From: Campylobacter concisus
GTDB taxonomy: Bacteria > Campylobacterota > Campylobacteria > Campylobacterales > Campylobacteraceae
Reading direction: 5' to 3'
Assembly (NCBI RefSeq): GCF_003048375.1
Contig: NZ_CP021642.1
Span: 496,001-560,000, forward strand
Length of the DNA: 64,000 bases
Positions 1 through 9,245 of this stretch are shown piece after piece. The translations under genes and the position numbers were made by a program. Each line of letters opens with the position of its first letter. Position 1 is the stretch's first letter. Below the pieces are notes generated by a model. The model was not told the DNA's origin. It did not search any database and saw nothing but the letters and a program-made list of their open reading frames with translations.

Positions 1-543
1 GCTCAAAAACAAGATGCAAAAATCTGCATAAAACTACTAAATTTAGCGATGGAGGATATCGCCTACAAGCTAAGTGGATACGACGATCCAGCAAAAAGCG
101 ATGAAATTTTAGAGAAATTTTTTCAAAGCGAGACAAACAGACTTAGCTATAAAAATGTTTATATCTATAGGCGTGACGAGCAGATCATCGCTGCTATGTG
201 TGCTTATTTTGGTGGCGACGCGTGGCAGTTTGATAGAGAAATTTCTCAGCATCTAAAGGCACTTGGCAAAGACGCCAAGGTAGAAAAAGAGTGCTTTGAC
301 GATGAGTTTTATATAGATAGCATCGCTGTGGATGAGAAATTTAGAGGCCAAGGTTTTGCAAAAGAGCTTATCTTGCACTCATTTGCCAAAGCAAAAGAGC
401 TAGGACATAAAAAGGTTTCGCTGATAGTTGATGTAAATAAGCCAAAAGTTCGTAAATTTTACGAGAGCCTTGGCTTTAAATTTAACACCAAAAAGATCAT
501 AAATTTACACGAATACGACCACATGATAAAGGAGATAATATGA
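1..543 (+). CDS. GNAT-family N-acetyltransferase (5' end outside window)
   Basis: The reading frame is open from base 1, so the ATG at 49 is probably internal and the true start lies upstream; about 180 residues are visible. The acetyl-CoA-binding motif A is recognisable as a strand followed by FRGQGFAKEL, and the closing GNAT element appears as KVRKFYESLGFK. The family transfers an acetyl group from acetyl-CoA to an amine; the substrate cannot be told. The stop codon overlaps the ATG of the next gene (ATGA), so it is probably co-transcribed with the copper genes, but a functional link is not implied. Confidence 0.8.
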   Translation, partial: AQKQDAKICIKLLNLAMEDIAYKLSGYDDPAKSDEILEKFFQSETNRLSYKNVYIYRRDEQIIAAMCAYFGGDAWQFDREISQHLKALGKDAKVEKECFDDEFYIDSIAVDEKFRGQGFAKELILHSFAKAKELGHKKVSLIVDVNKPKVRKFYESLGFKFNTKKIINLHEYDHMIKEII

Positions 544-743
544 AAACATTTGAGGTAAATAACGTGCATTGCCAAAACTGCGCAAATACTATAAAAAACG
601 CACTTGAAGATGACTTTGGCGAGATAAAAGTCGATCTTAGCAAAGAGCCAAGGCAAGTAAGCCTTGATATAAAAGATGGCGATGTAGAGAAATTTAAATC
701 AGAAATGGCTGATCTGGGATTTGACGTTATAAAGGAGCTTTGA
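540..743 (+). CDS. copZ: CopZ-like heavy-metal-associated (HMA) carrier protein
   Basis: A 67-residue protein consisting of a single HMA domain. The metal-binding CxxC is Cys11-Gln-Asn-Cys14, and the length fits the beta-alpha-beta-beta-alpha-beta fold of copper chaperones. It starts in an ATGA overlap with the acetyltransferase and ends one base before copA. In the CopZ family such proteins deliver Cu(I) to the cognate P1B-type ATPase in the cytoplasm. The adjacency to CopA supports copper as the metal; a mercury carrier of the MerP type is less likely because there is no signal peptide. Confidence 0.85.
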   Translation: MKTFEVNNVHCQNCANTIKNALEDDFGEIKVDLSKEPRQVSLDIKDGDVEKFKSEMADLGFDVIKEL

Positions 744-744
744 T

Positions 745-2922
745 ATGCCTTTAAAAGTCAAGCTAAATATAGCGGGAATGAGCTGTGTAAATTGCTCAAA
801 CGCTATCGAAAAGGTCTCAAAAAAGATAGATGGGGTGCTTGAAGCAAATGTAAATTTTGCAAACGCAAGCGGTGAGTTTGTCCTAAAAGACGCTAGCGTG
901 CGTGAAGTTTTAGAGCAAAAGATAAAGAAGCTTGGCTATTTTGTGGCGACAAATATTGATGAATTTGAAGCCAAAAGAGATGAGCATATAACCTCGATAA
1001 AAAACAAATTTATATTTGCATTTATCGCAAGCATCGTGATAATGGCGCTTGAGATGTTCGCACCTCACAATATGTTAGTAAATTTACTGATGCTAGTTTT
1101 AGCAATTTTGGTGCTAGCTTTTAGCGGCAAAGACTTTTTTGCACACGCCATAGAGGCTGTCAAAAACAAAAACTACGATATGAACGTGCTTGTAGCTCTT
1201 GGAAGCGGCAGTGCGTTTTTATACTCGCTTTTTGTTGTGATCTTTTCAGATTTCATCCCAGATGATCTAAAAAACGTCTATATCTCGGGCGCAGCGATGA
1301 TAATATCCTTTGTTTTGCTAGGTAAGTATCTTGAAGAGCGCTCAAAGGCAAAAGCTGGCGACTACCTAAAGACGCTACTTAAAATTTCACCAAAGACCGC
1401 CTTTTTGGTCATGCCAGATGGACAGAGCAAAGAGGTAAATGTAAATGAGCTAAAAGTAGGCGACATCGTCATCGTAAAAAATGGCTACAACATCCCAAGT
1501 GATGGCGTGATAGTTCAAGGTGGCGCTGAGATAGATGCTTCTATGCTTACAGGAGAGAGCTTGCCTGTTTATAAAGAGGTAGGCGATAGCGTATTTGCCG
1601 GCACTCTAAACACAAATGGCTACATAAGCGTCAAGGTGACAAAGGGTTCTTTTGAAAGCTTACTATCTCAAATTTTAAGCTTGCTAAGCGACGCTAGCTC
1701 CAAAAAGATGCCTATCGGACGGCTGGCTGATAAGATAGCAAATATCTTTGTGCCAAGCGTCGTGGCGATCTCAGTTCTTACATTTTTAATATGGATAATT
1801 TTTAGTGGAAATTTCGCCTATGCGATCTCTTGCGCGATCTGCGTGCTCATCATCTCATGCCCGTGCGCGCTTGGTCTTGCCACGCCAATAGCAATAGTAA
1901 GCTCCCTCGCGCGTGGCGCAAAAGCTGGGATTTTGGTGAAAAACCCAGAAGTTTTAGAGCTTATAAAAGATGCTAAATTTGTAGCATTTGATAAAACTGG
2001 CACGCTAAGTAAGGGGCTAATCAGCGTCAAAAACTCAAATTTGAGTGAAAAAGAGTTGGAGCTAGTGGCATCTGCTGAAAATTTAAGCGAGCATCCGATC
2101 TCAAAGGCGATCGTAAGATATGCAAAACAAAATTGCATAAATTTACAAAAGCTAAATGGTAAATTTCAAAACGTAGTTGGTCAAGGCATCGTCTATGAAG
2201 ATGAAAGCAATAAGATAATAATAGGCAACGAAAAACTGCTCGCAGCAAACAATATCTTGCTAAATGAAGCTGATAGTAAAGCGATAAAAGAGGCTACAAA
2301 TGATGGAAGCGGTGTCATACTTTGCACGGTCAATCAAAAATTTAGCGGCTTTTTAACGCTAAGCGATGAGCTAAAAAATGAAGCAAATAGCGTTATAAAC
2401 GAGCTTGCAAGGTTAAATTTACAAAGCGTGATCCTATCAGGCGATGATAAAAAAGTAGTGGCAAATATCGCTAGCAAGCTAAATGTGAGCGAATACTACG
2501 CAAATATGCTACCTGAGGATAAATTTAACAAGGTAAAAGAGCTAATGAGCCGAGGTGGCGTGATCTTTGTGGGAGATGGTATAAATGACTCGCCATCGCT
2601 CAAAGAGGCAAGCGTTGGCATCGCTATGAACTCAGGCTCAGATATCGCTAAAGGCGCTGGTGATATCGTGCTTGTAAAAAATGACTTGCGTGGCGTGAGC
2701 GGGCTTGTAAAACTTGCAAATGCGACTATTGCTAACATAAAAGAGAATTTGTTTTGGGCATTTATGTATAACGCCATTTGCATACCAGTGGCTGCTGGCG
2801 TGCTCTATCCGGTATTTGGACTGCTTTTAAGCCCAGTTTATGGCTCAATGGCGATGTGCTTAAGCTCGGTTACTGTCGTGCTAAATGCACTTAGACTTAG
2901 ATATTTGAAGCTTAAGGATTAA
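745..2922 (+). CDS. copA: Copper-translocating P1B-type ATPase CopA
   Basis: This 725-residue inner-membrane ATPase exports Cu(I) at the cost of ATP. One N-terminal HMA domain carries Cys14-x-x-Cys17. The membrane Cu site CPC is at about 372-374 within CPCALGLATP. The phosphorylated Asp416 lies in DKTGTL, an SEHPI motif follows, and GDGINDSP forms the hinge. CPC is diagnostic for Cu(I)/Ag(I) transporters as opposed to Zn/Cd ones. One HMA domain is the usual number in bacteria. The gene follows the CopZ-like carrier by one base, so the two are almost certainly one copper-tolerance transcript. Confidence 0.95.
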   Translation: MPLKVKLNIAGMSCVNCSNAIEKVSKKIDGVLEANVNFANASGEFVLKDASVREVLEQKIKKLGYFVATNIDEFEAKRDEHITSIKNKFIFAFIASIVIMALEMFAPHNMLVNLLMLVLAILVLAFSGKDFFAHAIEAVKNKNYDMNVLVALGSGSAFLYSLFVVIFSDFIPDDLKNVYISGAAMIISFVLLGKYLEERSKAKAGDYLKTLLKISPKTAFLVMPDGQSKEVNVNELKVGDIVIVKNGYNIPSDGVIVQGGAEIDASMLTGESLPVYKEVGDSVFAGTLNTNGYISVKVTKGSFESLLSQILSLLSDASSKKMPIGRLADKIANIFVPSVVAISVLTFLIWIIFSGNFAYAISCAICVLIISCPCALGLATPIAIVSSLARGAKAGILVKNPEVLELIKDAKFVAFDKTGTLSKGLISVKNSNLSEKELELVASAENLSEHPISKAIVRYAKQNCINLQKLNGKFQNVVGQGIVYEDESNKIIIGNEKLLAANNILLNEADSKAIKEATNDGSGVILCTVNQKFSGFLTLSDELKNEANSVINELARLNLQSVILSGDDKKVVANIASKLNVSEYYANMLPEDKFNKVKELMSRGGVIFVGDGINDSPSLKEASVGIAMNSGSDIAKGAGDIVLVKNDLRGVSGLVKLANATIANIKENLFWAFMYNAICIPVAAGVLYPVFGLLLSPVYGSMAMCLSSVTVVLNALRLRYLKLKD

Positions 2923-2924
2923 AT

Positions 2925-3464
2925 TTGAGACTTGGAGAGCTTTATAGCGTCGTAGCGGCTGCACTTGCTACAAATTTCAATGGCATCTTGGGTGTCTCAT
3001 CTTTTATGCGTATCAAAAAGACAAATGCGTGGATAACGCAAACAAAGAGCGATGCAAACATAAAAGGAAATGAGCTTTACACTAAATTTATCAAAGATGA
3101 GAGTAGTGCGGCCTTGTGTGATGATTTTGTCATTTTGAAGGCAAAATTTGAAGCAAGCTACTATTTTTCAAGCGCAAAAGATGATTTGGCGCAATTTTAC
3201 AAGGCTATAAATTTTGAGCCAAAAATGGGTGAGGTTGATAGCATCTCAAATCAGCTCATTTTGATAGCAAATATCTTAAAAAAGGAGGCGACAAAAGAGT
3301 CTATGCAGCTTCTTGCTGCTTTTAGCCTCTCATTTTTATTACCATATGCCGAGCAACTTGCAAAAGAGCTTGAGCAAAACGCTTGCAGTAACTTCTATAA
3401 GTCAATGGGATACTTTTTAGAGGATTTTTGTTTGGTTTTAAAAACTATTATCGGTAAGGCTTAG
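2925..3464 (+). CDS. Hypothetical protein, possibly TorD/DmsD-type chaperone
   Basis: A 179-residue helical cytoplasmic protein starting with TTG two bases after the copA stop. I do not firmly recognise it. Its size, an N-terminal LGELYSVVAAAL helix, a central helix around SNQLILIANIL and a C-terminal stretch FYKSMGYFLEDF resemble the layout of TorD/NarJ-type chaperones, which bind twin-arginine signal peptides of molybdoenzymes. No invariant family residue clinches this. Position suggests co-transcription with copA, which would be an odd partner for a TorD. An unrelated Campylobacter-specific protein is an equally fair reading. Confidence 0.5.
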   Translation: MRLGELYSVVAAALATNFNGILGVSSFMRIKKTNAWITQTKSDANIKGNELYTKFIKDESSAALCDDFVILKAKFEASYYFSSAKDDLAQFYKAINFEPKMGEVDSISNQLILIANILKKEATKESMQLLAAFSLSFLLPYAEQLAKELEQNACSNFYKSMGYFLEDFCLVLKTIIGKA

Positions 3465-3466
3465 TC

Positions 3467-3856
3467 TTAAGCCTGTACCATTTCTGTCATTTGAGTTTTA
3501 ATACTTAAAATGTTATTTTGAATGCTTGATTGTTCTAAATTTAGATGATGAAGCATTTGCATAGAATCACGATCTTTCAGGTGCTGGATGCTTGAAATTT
3601 GATCAGCTATATCGCTTCTTTGATCTTGTAATTTTTCTAAATTTTTTTGTAACTCTGTGACATCTTCTTTTCTAATAATTGTAGGTTTTTGTCTAACTTC
3701 TTCTCTTTGTTCTACATGCACATCATTACTTCTAACGATATCTTTTGTGCCATAGCCAGAAGACACTAATATGCTGGTTTTAGCGCTACTCGATGATATA
3801 GATGTGTAGCCATTATGATAGAAAACATTTGAGTTCATATTTGCATCTATTTGCAT
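3467..3856 (-). CDS. Hypothetical protein with coiled coil
   Basis: A 129-residue protein on the opposite strand, convergent with the preceding gene (2 bp between stops). The first ~55 residues are Ser/Asn-rich and lack a signal peptide or membrane segment. From about residue 60 onward it is charged and heptad-like (VTELQKNLEKLQDQRSDIADQ), predicting a coiled coil. A good AAGGA ribosome binding site lies upstream of the ATG. I do not recognise the family. It is AT-rich in its flanks and stands alone between copA and argH. The upstream 269 bp to argH is very AT-rich and shows no other gene. Confidence 0.6.
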   Translation of the reverse strand: MQIDANMNSNVFYHNGYTSISSSSAKTSILVSSGYGTKDIVRSNDVHVEQREEVRQKPTIIRKEDVTELQKNLEKLQDQRSDIADQISSIQHLKDRDSMQMLHHLNLEQSSIQNNILSIKTQMTEMVQA

Positions 3857-4125
3857 ATCGTCCTTCCTTTTTAGTTTATTTCTTCATTTATAACTATATC
3901 GGCAATAAATCAAAAAACTTGAAATAGTTTTTAAAAAGTTGCTGGGCGAATTATATTTTAATAACCTTAAATGTAAATTATATATATAACTTTTTTACTA
4001 CTCTAGCATAATTTTTATATTACATTTCACTTTTTTGAGCAAAAAATTTATTTTTAAAATGCTTGTAAAAGCCTAGTTAAGCACCATTTTGTTAAAATCA
4101 CGCAAAATTAGTCAAAGGCAAAGCT

Positions 4126-5529
4126 ATGAAAAAAGATGAAAATGCACATAAAAAGATGTGGGAGGGTAGATTTAGCGAGGCTAGCTCGAAGTTGCTCGAG
4201 GAATTTAACGCTTCTATAAATTTTGATAAAAATCTTTTTGAAGAGGATATCGCTGGCAGTAAAGCGCACGCTAAAATGCTTGGCATTTGTGGAATTTTAA
4301 AAAAAGATGAGTCAGAGGCGATCATCAAGGGGCTTGATGAGGTTTTAGCTGAGATAAGGGCTGGTAAATTTGCTTTTAAGATAGAGGATGAGGATATCCA
4401 CATGGCGGTTGAAAAGCGCCTTAGCGAGATCATCGGAGCTGAGCTTGGTGGCAGACTTCACACAGCTAGAAGCAGAAACGATCAGGTTGCGCTTGATTTT
4501 AAATTTTACGTTTTGAAGAAAAATTTAGAAATTTCATCTCTCATTAAAGAGCTCATCGCCACACTTGCAAATTTAGCCAAAAACCACAAAGATACGCTAA
4601 TGCCAGGCTACACGCACCTTCAGCACGCCCAGCCAGTAAGCCTTAGCTACCATTTGCTAGCCTACGCTTTTATGTTTAAAAGGGATTTTGAGCGATTTGT
4701 CAGCTCGTATGAGCGAAACAACCTAAGTCCGCTTGGCTCAGCAGCCCTTGCAGGCACGCCGCACAAGATAGATAGGAGCATCGTTGCAAACGAGCTTGGC
4801 TTTGCAGGTTGCACGCAAAATGCGATGGATAGCGTGAGCGACCGCGACTTTGCGCTGGAGATTTTATTTAACATTAGTGTTTTTATGACACACGCTTCTA
4901 GGCTTTGCGAGGAGCTCATACTTTGGAGCTCGCAGGAATTTGGCTTTGTAAGCATTAGTGATGCTTATAGCACGGGTAGCTCCATCATGCCTCAAAAGAA
5001 AAATCCAGACGTCGCTGAGCTCATACGCGGTAAAACTGGGCGTGTAAATGGAAATTTAGTAGCGCTGCTAACGACGATGAAGGGCTTGCCACTTGCTTAC
5101 AATAAAGATATGCAAGAAGATAAAGAGGGTATTTTTGATAGCGTTGCGACCATTTTAAGCTCAGCTACTATCTTAAATGAGATGATAAAAACGGCTAAAT
5201 TTAATGAAAAAAATATGCTAAAAGCGACAAAAACAGGCCATCTAAGTGCCACTGATCTGGCTGACTATCTAGTGCGTGAGAAAAATATACCATTTAGAAC
5301 GGCTCATTTCATCACCGGAAAAGCTGTGGCAAAGGCTGAAAACTTGGGGCTTGATCTAAGTGAGCTAAACAAAGAGCAGCTAAAAAGTGTCGATGAAAAT
5401 TTAGATGAAAATGCTATTAAATTTCTAGATCTGCACGCTTCAAAAGAGGCCCGCACTTCAAAAGGCGGCACGGCAAATAAAAGTGTGGAGGATCAGATAG
5501 AAATTTTGGAGACTTGGCTTCAAAATTAA
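4126..5529 (+). CDS. argH: Argininosuccinate lyase
   Basis: A 467-residue cytoplasmic enzyme of the fumarase/aspartase superfamily that splits argininosuccinate into arginine and fumarate, the last step of arginine synthesis. The start region reads KMWEGRF, typical of ArgH. The substrate-binding SRNDQV, the TxLQHAQP region, and the superfamily signature around [12 protein letters not shown] (about residues 284-295) are all present, and length is normal. A TGTTAAAAT element about 35 bases upstream looks like a Campylobacter sigma-70 -10 box. The stop codon is part of the ribosome binding site of the following OLD-family gene. Confidence 0.97.
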   Translation: MKKDENAHKKMWEGRFSEASSKLLEEFNASINFDKNLFEEDIAGSKAHAKMLGICGILKKDESEAIIKGLDEVLAEIRAGKFAFKIEDEDIHMAVEKRLSEIIGAELGGRLHTARSRNDQVALDFKFYVLKKNLEISSLIKELIATLANLAKNHKDTLMPGYTHLQHAQPVSLSYHLLAYAFMFKRDFERFVSSYERNNLSPLGSAALAGTPHKIDRSIVANELGFAGCTQNAMDSVSDRDFALEILFNISVFMTHASRLCEELILWSSQEFGFVSISDAYSTGSSIMPQKKNPDVAELIRGKTGRVNGNLVALLTTMKGLPLAYNKDMQEDKEGIFDSVATILSSATILNEMIKTAKFNEKNMLKATKTGHLSATDLADYLVREKNIPFRTAHFITGKAVAKAENLGLDLSELNKEQLKSVDENLDENAIKFLDLHASKEARTSKGGTANKSVEDQIEILETWLQN

Positions 5530-5540
5530 GGAGTAATGAG

Positions 5541-7523
5541 ATGATCGTTGGAATTTTATTAAAGAACTATAAAATATATGGAGGAGTTAAATATATACCA
5601 GTTACTACTAGTCATAATTTTACAGCATATATAGGTGATAATGGTGCAGGAAAAAGTTCAATTTTGGAGGCTCTTGATACTTATTTTAATGACAGGGAAT
5701 GGAACCTAACGAAAGGAGCAAGCACTACCGATGCAAATACACCATATATAGTAGTTATTCATCTATTAAAAAAAGATATAGTTAATAAAATTATTAAAAA
5801 TTATGATAAAAATGATAATGAGCTAGCAGATAAAGTTAAAAAAATTAGTGAATATTTATGGAATTTTGAGCAGGTTGAGAATGATTTTAGAAGCAATAAA
5901 AGTCAAGAGCCTAAAAACTTAGTTAATGATTTAAAAAAAATTGATATTTTATATCGTGAAAGTCATTATTTAATTATTTCTGGTAATGCTCATAAGGATG
6001 ATTATAGTGCATATTTTGGTTCTTTTGATAGTATTATTTCAAAATTATTTGAAATTAAATTTAATAGCCAAAAGGAAAGCGAAAATAAAGATTTTAGAGA
6101 ATGCTTTAAGTATTTAAATCATATTGTTTGGGATTGTTATTCATATATTTACATGCCAGTAGAAGCTGGGATAGAGGAGTTTACAAAGCTTGAGACTGAT
6201 AATATGCAAAAATTAATCGGTATGGATATTAGCACTAAAATAGAAAAAATAATTAAGACACCTTTGCAAAGTATAAATACAGATTTAAATGTATTTGTTA
6301 GAGAGTTGGAAAACGATCTTTTAAACCTTTATGCCTATAAGAGTCCTTCAAATAGAATTAATATTACACCAAAGGAATTAATAGATAAAGTTATTGAGTT
6401 GTTTTTTTCAATAAGAGTTTTACATAAAATAGTTGATGGTAATAAAATAAAAGCTGACAGCTTAAGTTCTGGTGAGAAAAGACAGGCACTTATAGATATA
6501 GCTGCGGCATTACTAGATAGTCAAACTATAGAACACAAAGAAATTATACTTGCCATAGATGAACCAGAAGCATCTTTAAATTTATCAAAAAATTTTGCTC
6601 AATTTGAAAAGTTAATAGAAATTTCACAATATAAAGCACAAGTTATTGTGACTACTCATTGGTACGGTTTTCTCCCAGTTGCTATCAACGCAAATGCACA
6701 CTTTCTGACAAAGAAAAACGCAAAAGATAGCCTTGAATTTAATTTTAACACATTTGATTTATATAATTATAGGGAAAAGTTGAAACAAATTAGAAATATA
6801 GACTATACTCAAATACCAAGCGATATTCAACTTAAAAGTATTTATGATTTGGTTCAATCAATTGTTTCATCGGTAAGGCTTGATAAACCATATAATTGGT
6901 TGATTTGTGAGGGTAGCTCTGATAAAATTTATTTTGACTTCTATTTTAAAGATTTGGTGGAAAAGTATAATTTAAGAATATTGCCAGTTGGTGGGGCATC
7001 TGAAGTCATAAAAATTTATGAGTATCTAAAATTGCCAATGTCGGAAAAAGATAACATAAATGGCAAGATATATTGCTTGATTGATAGTGATGGTAAGAGT
7101 GAACAGCTTGTATGCAAAGGTGCATGGGATAAAAAAATGGTGGCAAAAAGAATTCTAAATAAAAACAGTGAGAAAAGAACGATTTTAGTTGATGTGGGTT
7201 ACAATGATTGTGAAATGAAAACTGAGATAGAGGACTGTTTGAACGGTATTGTTTTTGTTAAAGCATTAAAAACATATATTGAAGACGAAGATATCTCTGC
7301 TATACTTGGAGATGTAAAGAATTTTAAAGACGACAAATCTCTTAATTCACACTTTTGTTTTAATCTAAGAGATGATGACAGAAAAATACTAAAAGACTTT
7401 TTTGATCAAGATAGTGGATATAGAAAAATAGAGTTTGCTAAAAAATATGTTGAAATAGCTCTAGATAATAACGCCAAAAGTCCAGATTGGATCGACGAGA
7501 TTGAAAATTGGTTTAAGGAGTAA
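5541..7523 (+). CDS. OLD-family ATP-dependent nuclease (AAA ATPase plus TOPRIM)
   Basis: A 660-residue protein. The N-terminal ABC/SMC-like ATPase has Walker A GDNGAGKSS (32-40), a LSSGEKRQ signature (about 308-315), Walker B AIDEPE with Asp340/Glu341, and a His in TTHW. The C-terminal TOPRIM nuclease domain has the general Glu457 (WLICEGSSDK) and the Asp515-Ser-Asp517 metal site. The start is the ATG at 5541, preceded by GGAG seven bases upstream; that site overlaps the argH stop. OLD nucleases act in phage exclusion and other defence. No UvrD-like helicase follows, so this is not a Gabija pair. The gene is clearly more AT-rich than argH, suggesting acquisition. Confidence 0.88.
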   Translation: MIVGILLKNYKIYGGVKYIPVTTSHNFTAYIGDNGAGKSSILEALDTYFNDREWNLTKGASTTDANTPYIVVIHLLKKDIVNKIIKNYDKNDNELADKVKKISEYLWNFEQVENDFRSNKSQEPKNLVNDLKKIDILYRESHYLIISGNAHKDDYSAYFGSFDSIISKLFEIKFNSQKESENKDFRECFKYLNHIVWDCYSYIYMPVEAGIEEFTKLETDNMQKLIGMDISTKIEKIIKTPLQSINTDLNVFVRELENDLLNLYAYKSPSNRINITPKELIDKVIELFFSIRVLHKIVDGNKIKADSLSSGEKRQALIDIAAALLDSQTIEHKEIILAIDEPEASLNLSKNFAQFEKLIEISQYKAQVIVTTHWYGFLPVAINANAHFLTKKNAKDSLEFNFNTFDLYNYREKLKQIRNIDYTQIPSDIQLKSIYDLVQSIVSSVRLDKPYNWLICEGSSDKIYFDFYFKDLVEKYNLRILPVGGASEVIKIYEYLKLPMSEKDNINGKIYCLIDSDGKSEQLVCKGAWDKKMVAKRILNKNSEKRTILVDVGYNDCEMKTEIEDCLNGIVFVKALKTYIEDEDISAILGDVKNFKDDKSLNSHFCFNLRDDDRKILKDFFDQDSGYRKIEFAKKYVEIALDNNAKSPDWIDEIENWFKE

Positions 7524-7573
7524 AAAATCAAAATAAATTTTTAAAATCGCAACCATATAGTAGAATTTTTAAT

Positions 7574-7579
7574 TATAAT
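7574..7579 (+). promoter_or_regulatory. Sigma-70 -10 box for the chemoreceptor gene
   Basis: A perfect TATAAT stands 33 bases upstream of the chemoreceptor ATG, preceded by a T/A-rich stretch. Campylobacter promoters typically show a strong -10 and no clear -35, which fits. It places the receptor in its own transcript after the OLD gene. Confidence 0.6.
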
Positions 7580-7612
7580 TACGCGAAATTTACAAATTTT
7601 AAAGGATGAAAA

Positions 7613-8695
7613 ATGTTTTTTGACAGCAAAAATAAAGAGCTTGGTAGTAAAAATGAAGCTTTAGAAAGAGAAAATGAAGCTTTAAAGGCTGAAATTTTAG
7701 CACTTAAAAATGAGCTAAAAAATGTCAAAACTTGCGAGCCAAAAGAGCAAGCTAAGGATAAGCAAGAGGCTGTAAATTTGCTGCTTACTAGCTATCAAGA
7801 TGGTATGAATTTCTTGCAATCAACCATCGAAGAAAACCTAAAAATGCTTGAAAATATAAACCATTTAAATGAAAAAACCTTCAAAGAAACAGGCGAGCTA
7901 AAGTCTCAAACGGCTGAAATTTTAAGCTCGATCGAGCAAGTAAGCCAGATGAGTGGCGATCTCTCAAACGACGCTTCTTCGCTTGATGGAAGCGTAAATT
8001 CTATCGTTGAGATCATAAATCTCATAAAAGACATCTCAGATCAGACAAATTTGCTAGCACTAAATGCTGCTATCGAGGCGGCTCGTGCGGGCGAGCATGG
8101 ACGCGGCTTTGCAGTCGTTGCAGATGAGGTTAGAAAGCTTGCAGAGCGCACGCAAAAGGCTACACTTGAGGTTGAAGTAAATATAAATGGCCTTAAGCAA
8201 AGTGCAAATACGATGATCGAAATGAGCGAGAGTTTCTCTAAAATTTCAGCAAATGCGATGCAAATTTTAGGCGGTTTTGAGGGCAACATCTCAAGCGTAA
8301 ATGCCAACACGCAAAACATCCTAAATCAAGCTCTAAATGTCACAAACGAAGTAAATGTAAGCAACGGCAAGATAGATCACATCAACATGAAGCTAAATGG
8401 CTACCGAGGCGTGCTTCTTGGCGAGATAAATAAAATTCAAGACGTGCATGAGTGTAGATTTGGCAAGTGGTATGAAAAGGATGTGAAAAATACCATCATA
8501 AAAGATCCAAGAACCCTCTCAAGCATAGCTACGCACCACGAAAATGTCCATCACGGACTAGATAAGGCTATGGCGATTTTTGCTGACAAAGATAAGGGGC
8601 ATCTAGCAGGTGTCGAGATACTAAAAGATGTCGAGCACTCAAGTAAAGCAGGCTTTGAAGAGCTACTTGAAGCGGTAAAAGCTGCTAGGAAATAA
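7613..8695 (+). CDS. Soluble methyl-accepting chemotaxis protein with C-terminal CZB zinc domain (TlpD-like)
   Basis: A 360-residue receptor without signal peptide or membrane segment. Residues 1-45 form an N-terminal coiled coil ([16 protein letters not shown]). The signalling hairpin tip begins at Asp143 ([20 protein letters not shown]), the site that docks CheW/CheA. The C-terminal chemoreceptor zinc-binding domain shows His279-x-Cys281 ([10 protein letters not shown]) and a second cluster with His308/309 and His313. This architecture matches Helicobacter pylori TlpD, a cytoplasmic sensor of oxidative or metabolic state. The actual signal here is an inference. It has its own promoter and ends just before a strong terminator. 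Confidence 0.9.
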   Translation: MFFDSKNKELGSKNEALERENEALKAEILALKNELKNVKTCEPKEQAKDKQEAVNLLLTSYQDGMNFLQSTIEENLKMLENINHLNEKTFKETGELKSQTAEILSSIEQVSQMSGDLSNDASSLDGSVNSIVEIINLIKDISDQTNLLALNAAIEAARAGEHGRGFAVVADEVRKLAERTQKATLEVEVNINGLKQSANTMIEMSESFSKISANAMQILGGFEGNISSVNANTQNILNQALNVTNEVNVSNGKIDHINMKLNGYRGVLLGEINKIQDVHECRFGKWYEKDVKNTIIKDPRTLSSIATHHENVHHGLDKAMAIFADKDKGHLAGVEILKDVEHSSKAGFEELLEAVKAARK

Positions 8696-8739
8696 ATTTA
8701 TTTAATTTTAGATGTTTTAAAAAGTAAAAATTTGAAGTG

Positions 8740-8768
8740 AAATTTAGACTCAAAAAGAGTCTAAATTT
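8740..8768. terminator. Bidirectional intrinsic terminator
   Basis: A perfect 12-bp inverted repeat (arms AAATTTAGACTC and GAGTCTAAATTT, loop AAAAA) is followed by T-rich sequence on both strands. It sits between the converging chemoreceptor and HIT genes, exactly where a shared terminator is expected. Confidence 0.85.
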
Positions 8769-8773
8769 TATTT

Positions 8774-9127
8774 TTAAAATGTGCTTTGTGGATCAGCTAC
8801 GCCTTCACTCCAGCCAAGTTTTGCGCCAGCAAGTAGGTGAAAGTGTAGGTGCATAACCTCTTGACCGCCGTTTTCGCCGCAGTTTGTTATGAGGCGGTAA
8901 CCGCTCTTATCAACGCCCATTAAGCTCGCCACTTCTTGGATAAATTTAGTCATCTCGCCCATCAAAACTGGATCCATCTCTTGGAAGTTTTTGTAGTGTT
9001 TTTTAGGGATGATGAGGATGTGGATCGGCGCTTTTGGGTTGATGTCGTTAAAAGCTAGAAATTTCTCGCTTTCAAGCACTTTGTTACAAGGAATTTCACC
9101 AGCAACGATCTTTTCAAATATGGTCAT
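8774..9127 (-). CDS. HIT-family (Hint-type) nucleotide-binding protein
   Basis: A 117-residue cytoplasmic protein. The histidine triad is His93-x-His95-x-His97 in MHLHFHLL near the C-terminus, and the N-terminal MTIFEKIVAGEIP is typical of Hint/HinT proteins. Members hydrolyse adenosine phosphoramidates and related nucleotides; the middle-end histidine is the nucleophile. It is transcribed divergently from pheS, matching the arrangement next to pheST in C. jejuni. An AGGAG-like site precedes the ATG. Confidence 0.95.
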   Translation of the reverse strand: MTIFEKIVAGEIPCNKVLESEKFLAFNDINPKAPIHILIIPKKHYKNFQEMDPVLMGEMTKFIQEVASLMGVDKSGYRLITNCGENGGQEVMHLHFHLLAGAKLGWSEGVADPQSTF

Positions 9128-9209
9128 TTTAGCTCCTTTGAAAGTTTGAGAAATTATATCAAAGTGTGCTTAAATTTCGCGCTTTTTATCTTGATTTTAA
9201 CTCTTTTTC

Positions 9210-9216
9210 TATAAAA
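9210..9216 (+). promoter_or_regulatory. Probable -10 box of the pheS operon
   Basis: TATAAAA lies about 30 bases upstream of the pheS TTG start after a run of T-rich triplets (CTCTTTTTC). It is the only good -10 in the 118-bp divergent gap on this strand and would drive pheS-pheT-aroA-ispH. Confidence 0.5.
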
Positions 9217-9245
9217 TCGATGCAAAAATTCATAAAGGTAAAAAA

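Noticed and set aside
5514-5540. TTG start for the OLD-family gene within argH
   Set aside because: The ATG at 5541 has a GGAG seven bases upstream, and the family N-terminus begins there.
5541-8695. Gabija (GajA-GajB) or retron/PARIS defence system
   Set aside because: The gene downstream of the OLD-family nuclease is a chemoreceptor, with no UvrD-like helicase, reverse transcriptase or AriB partner in view.
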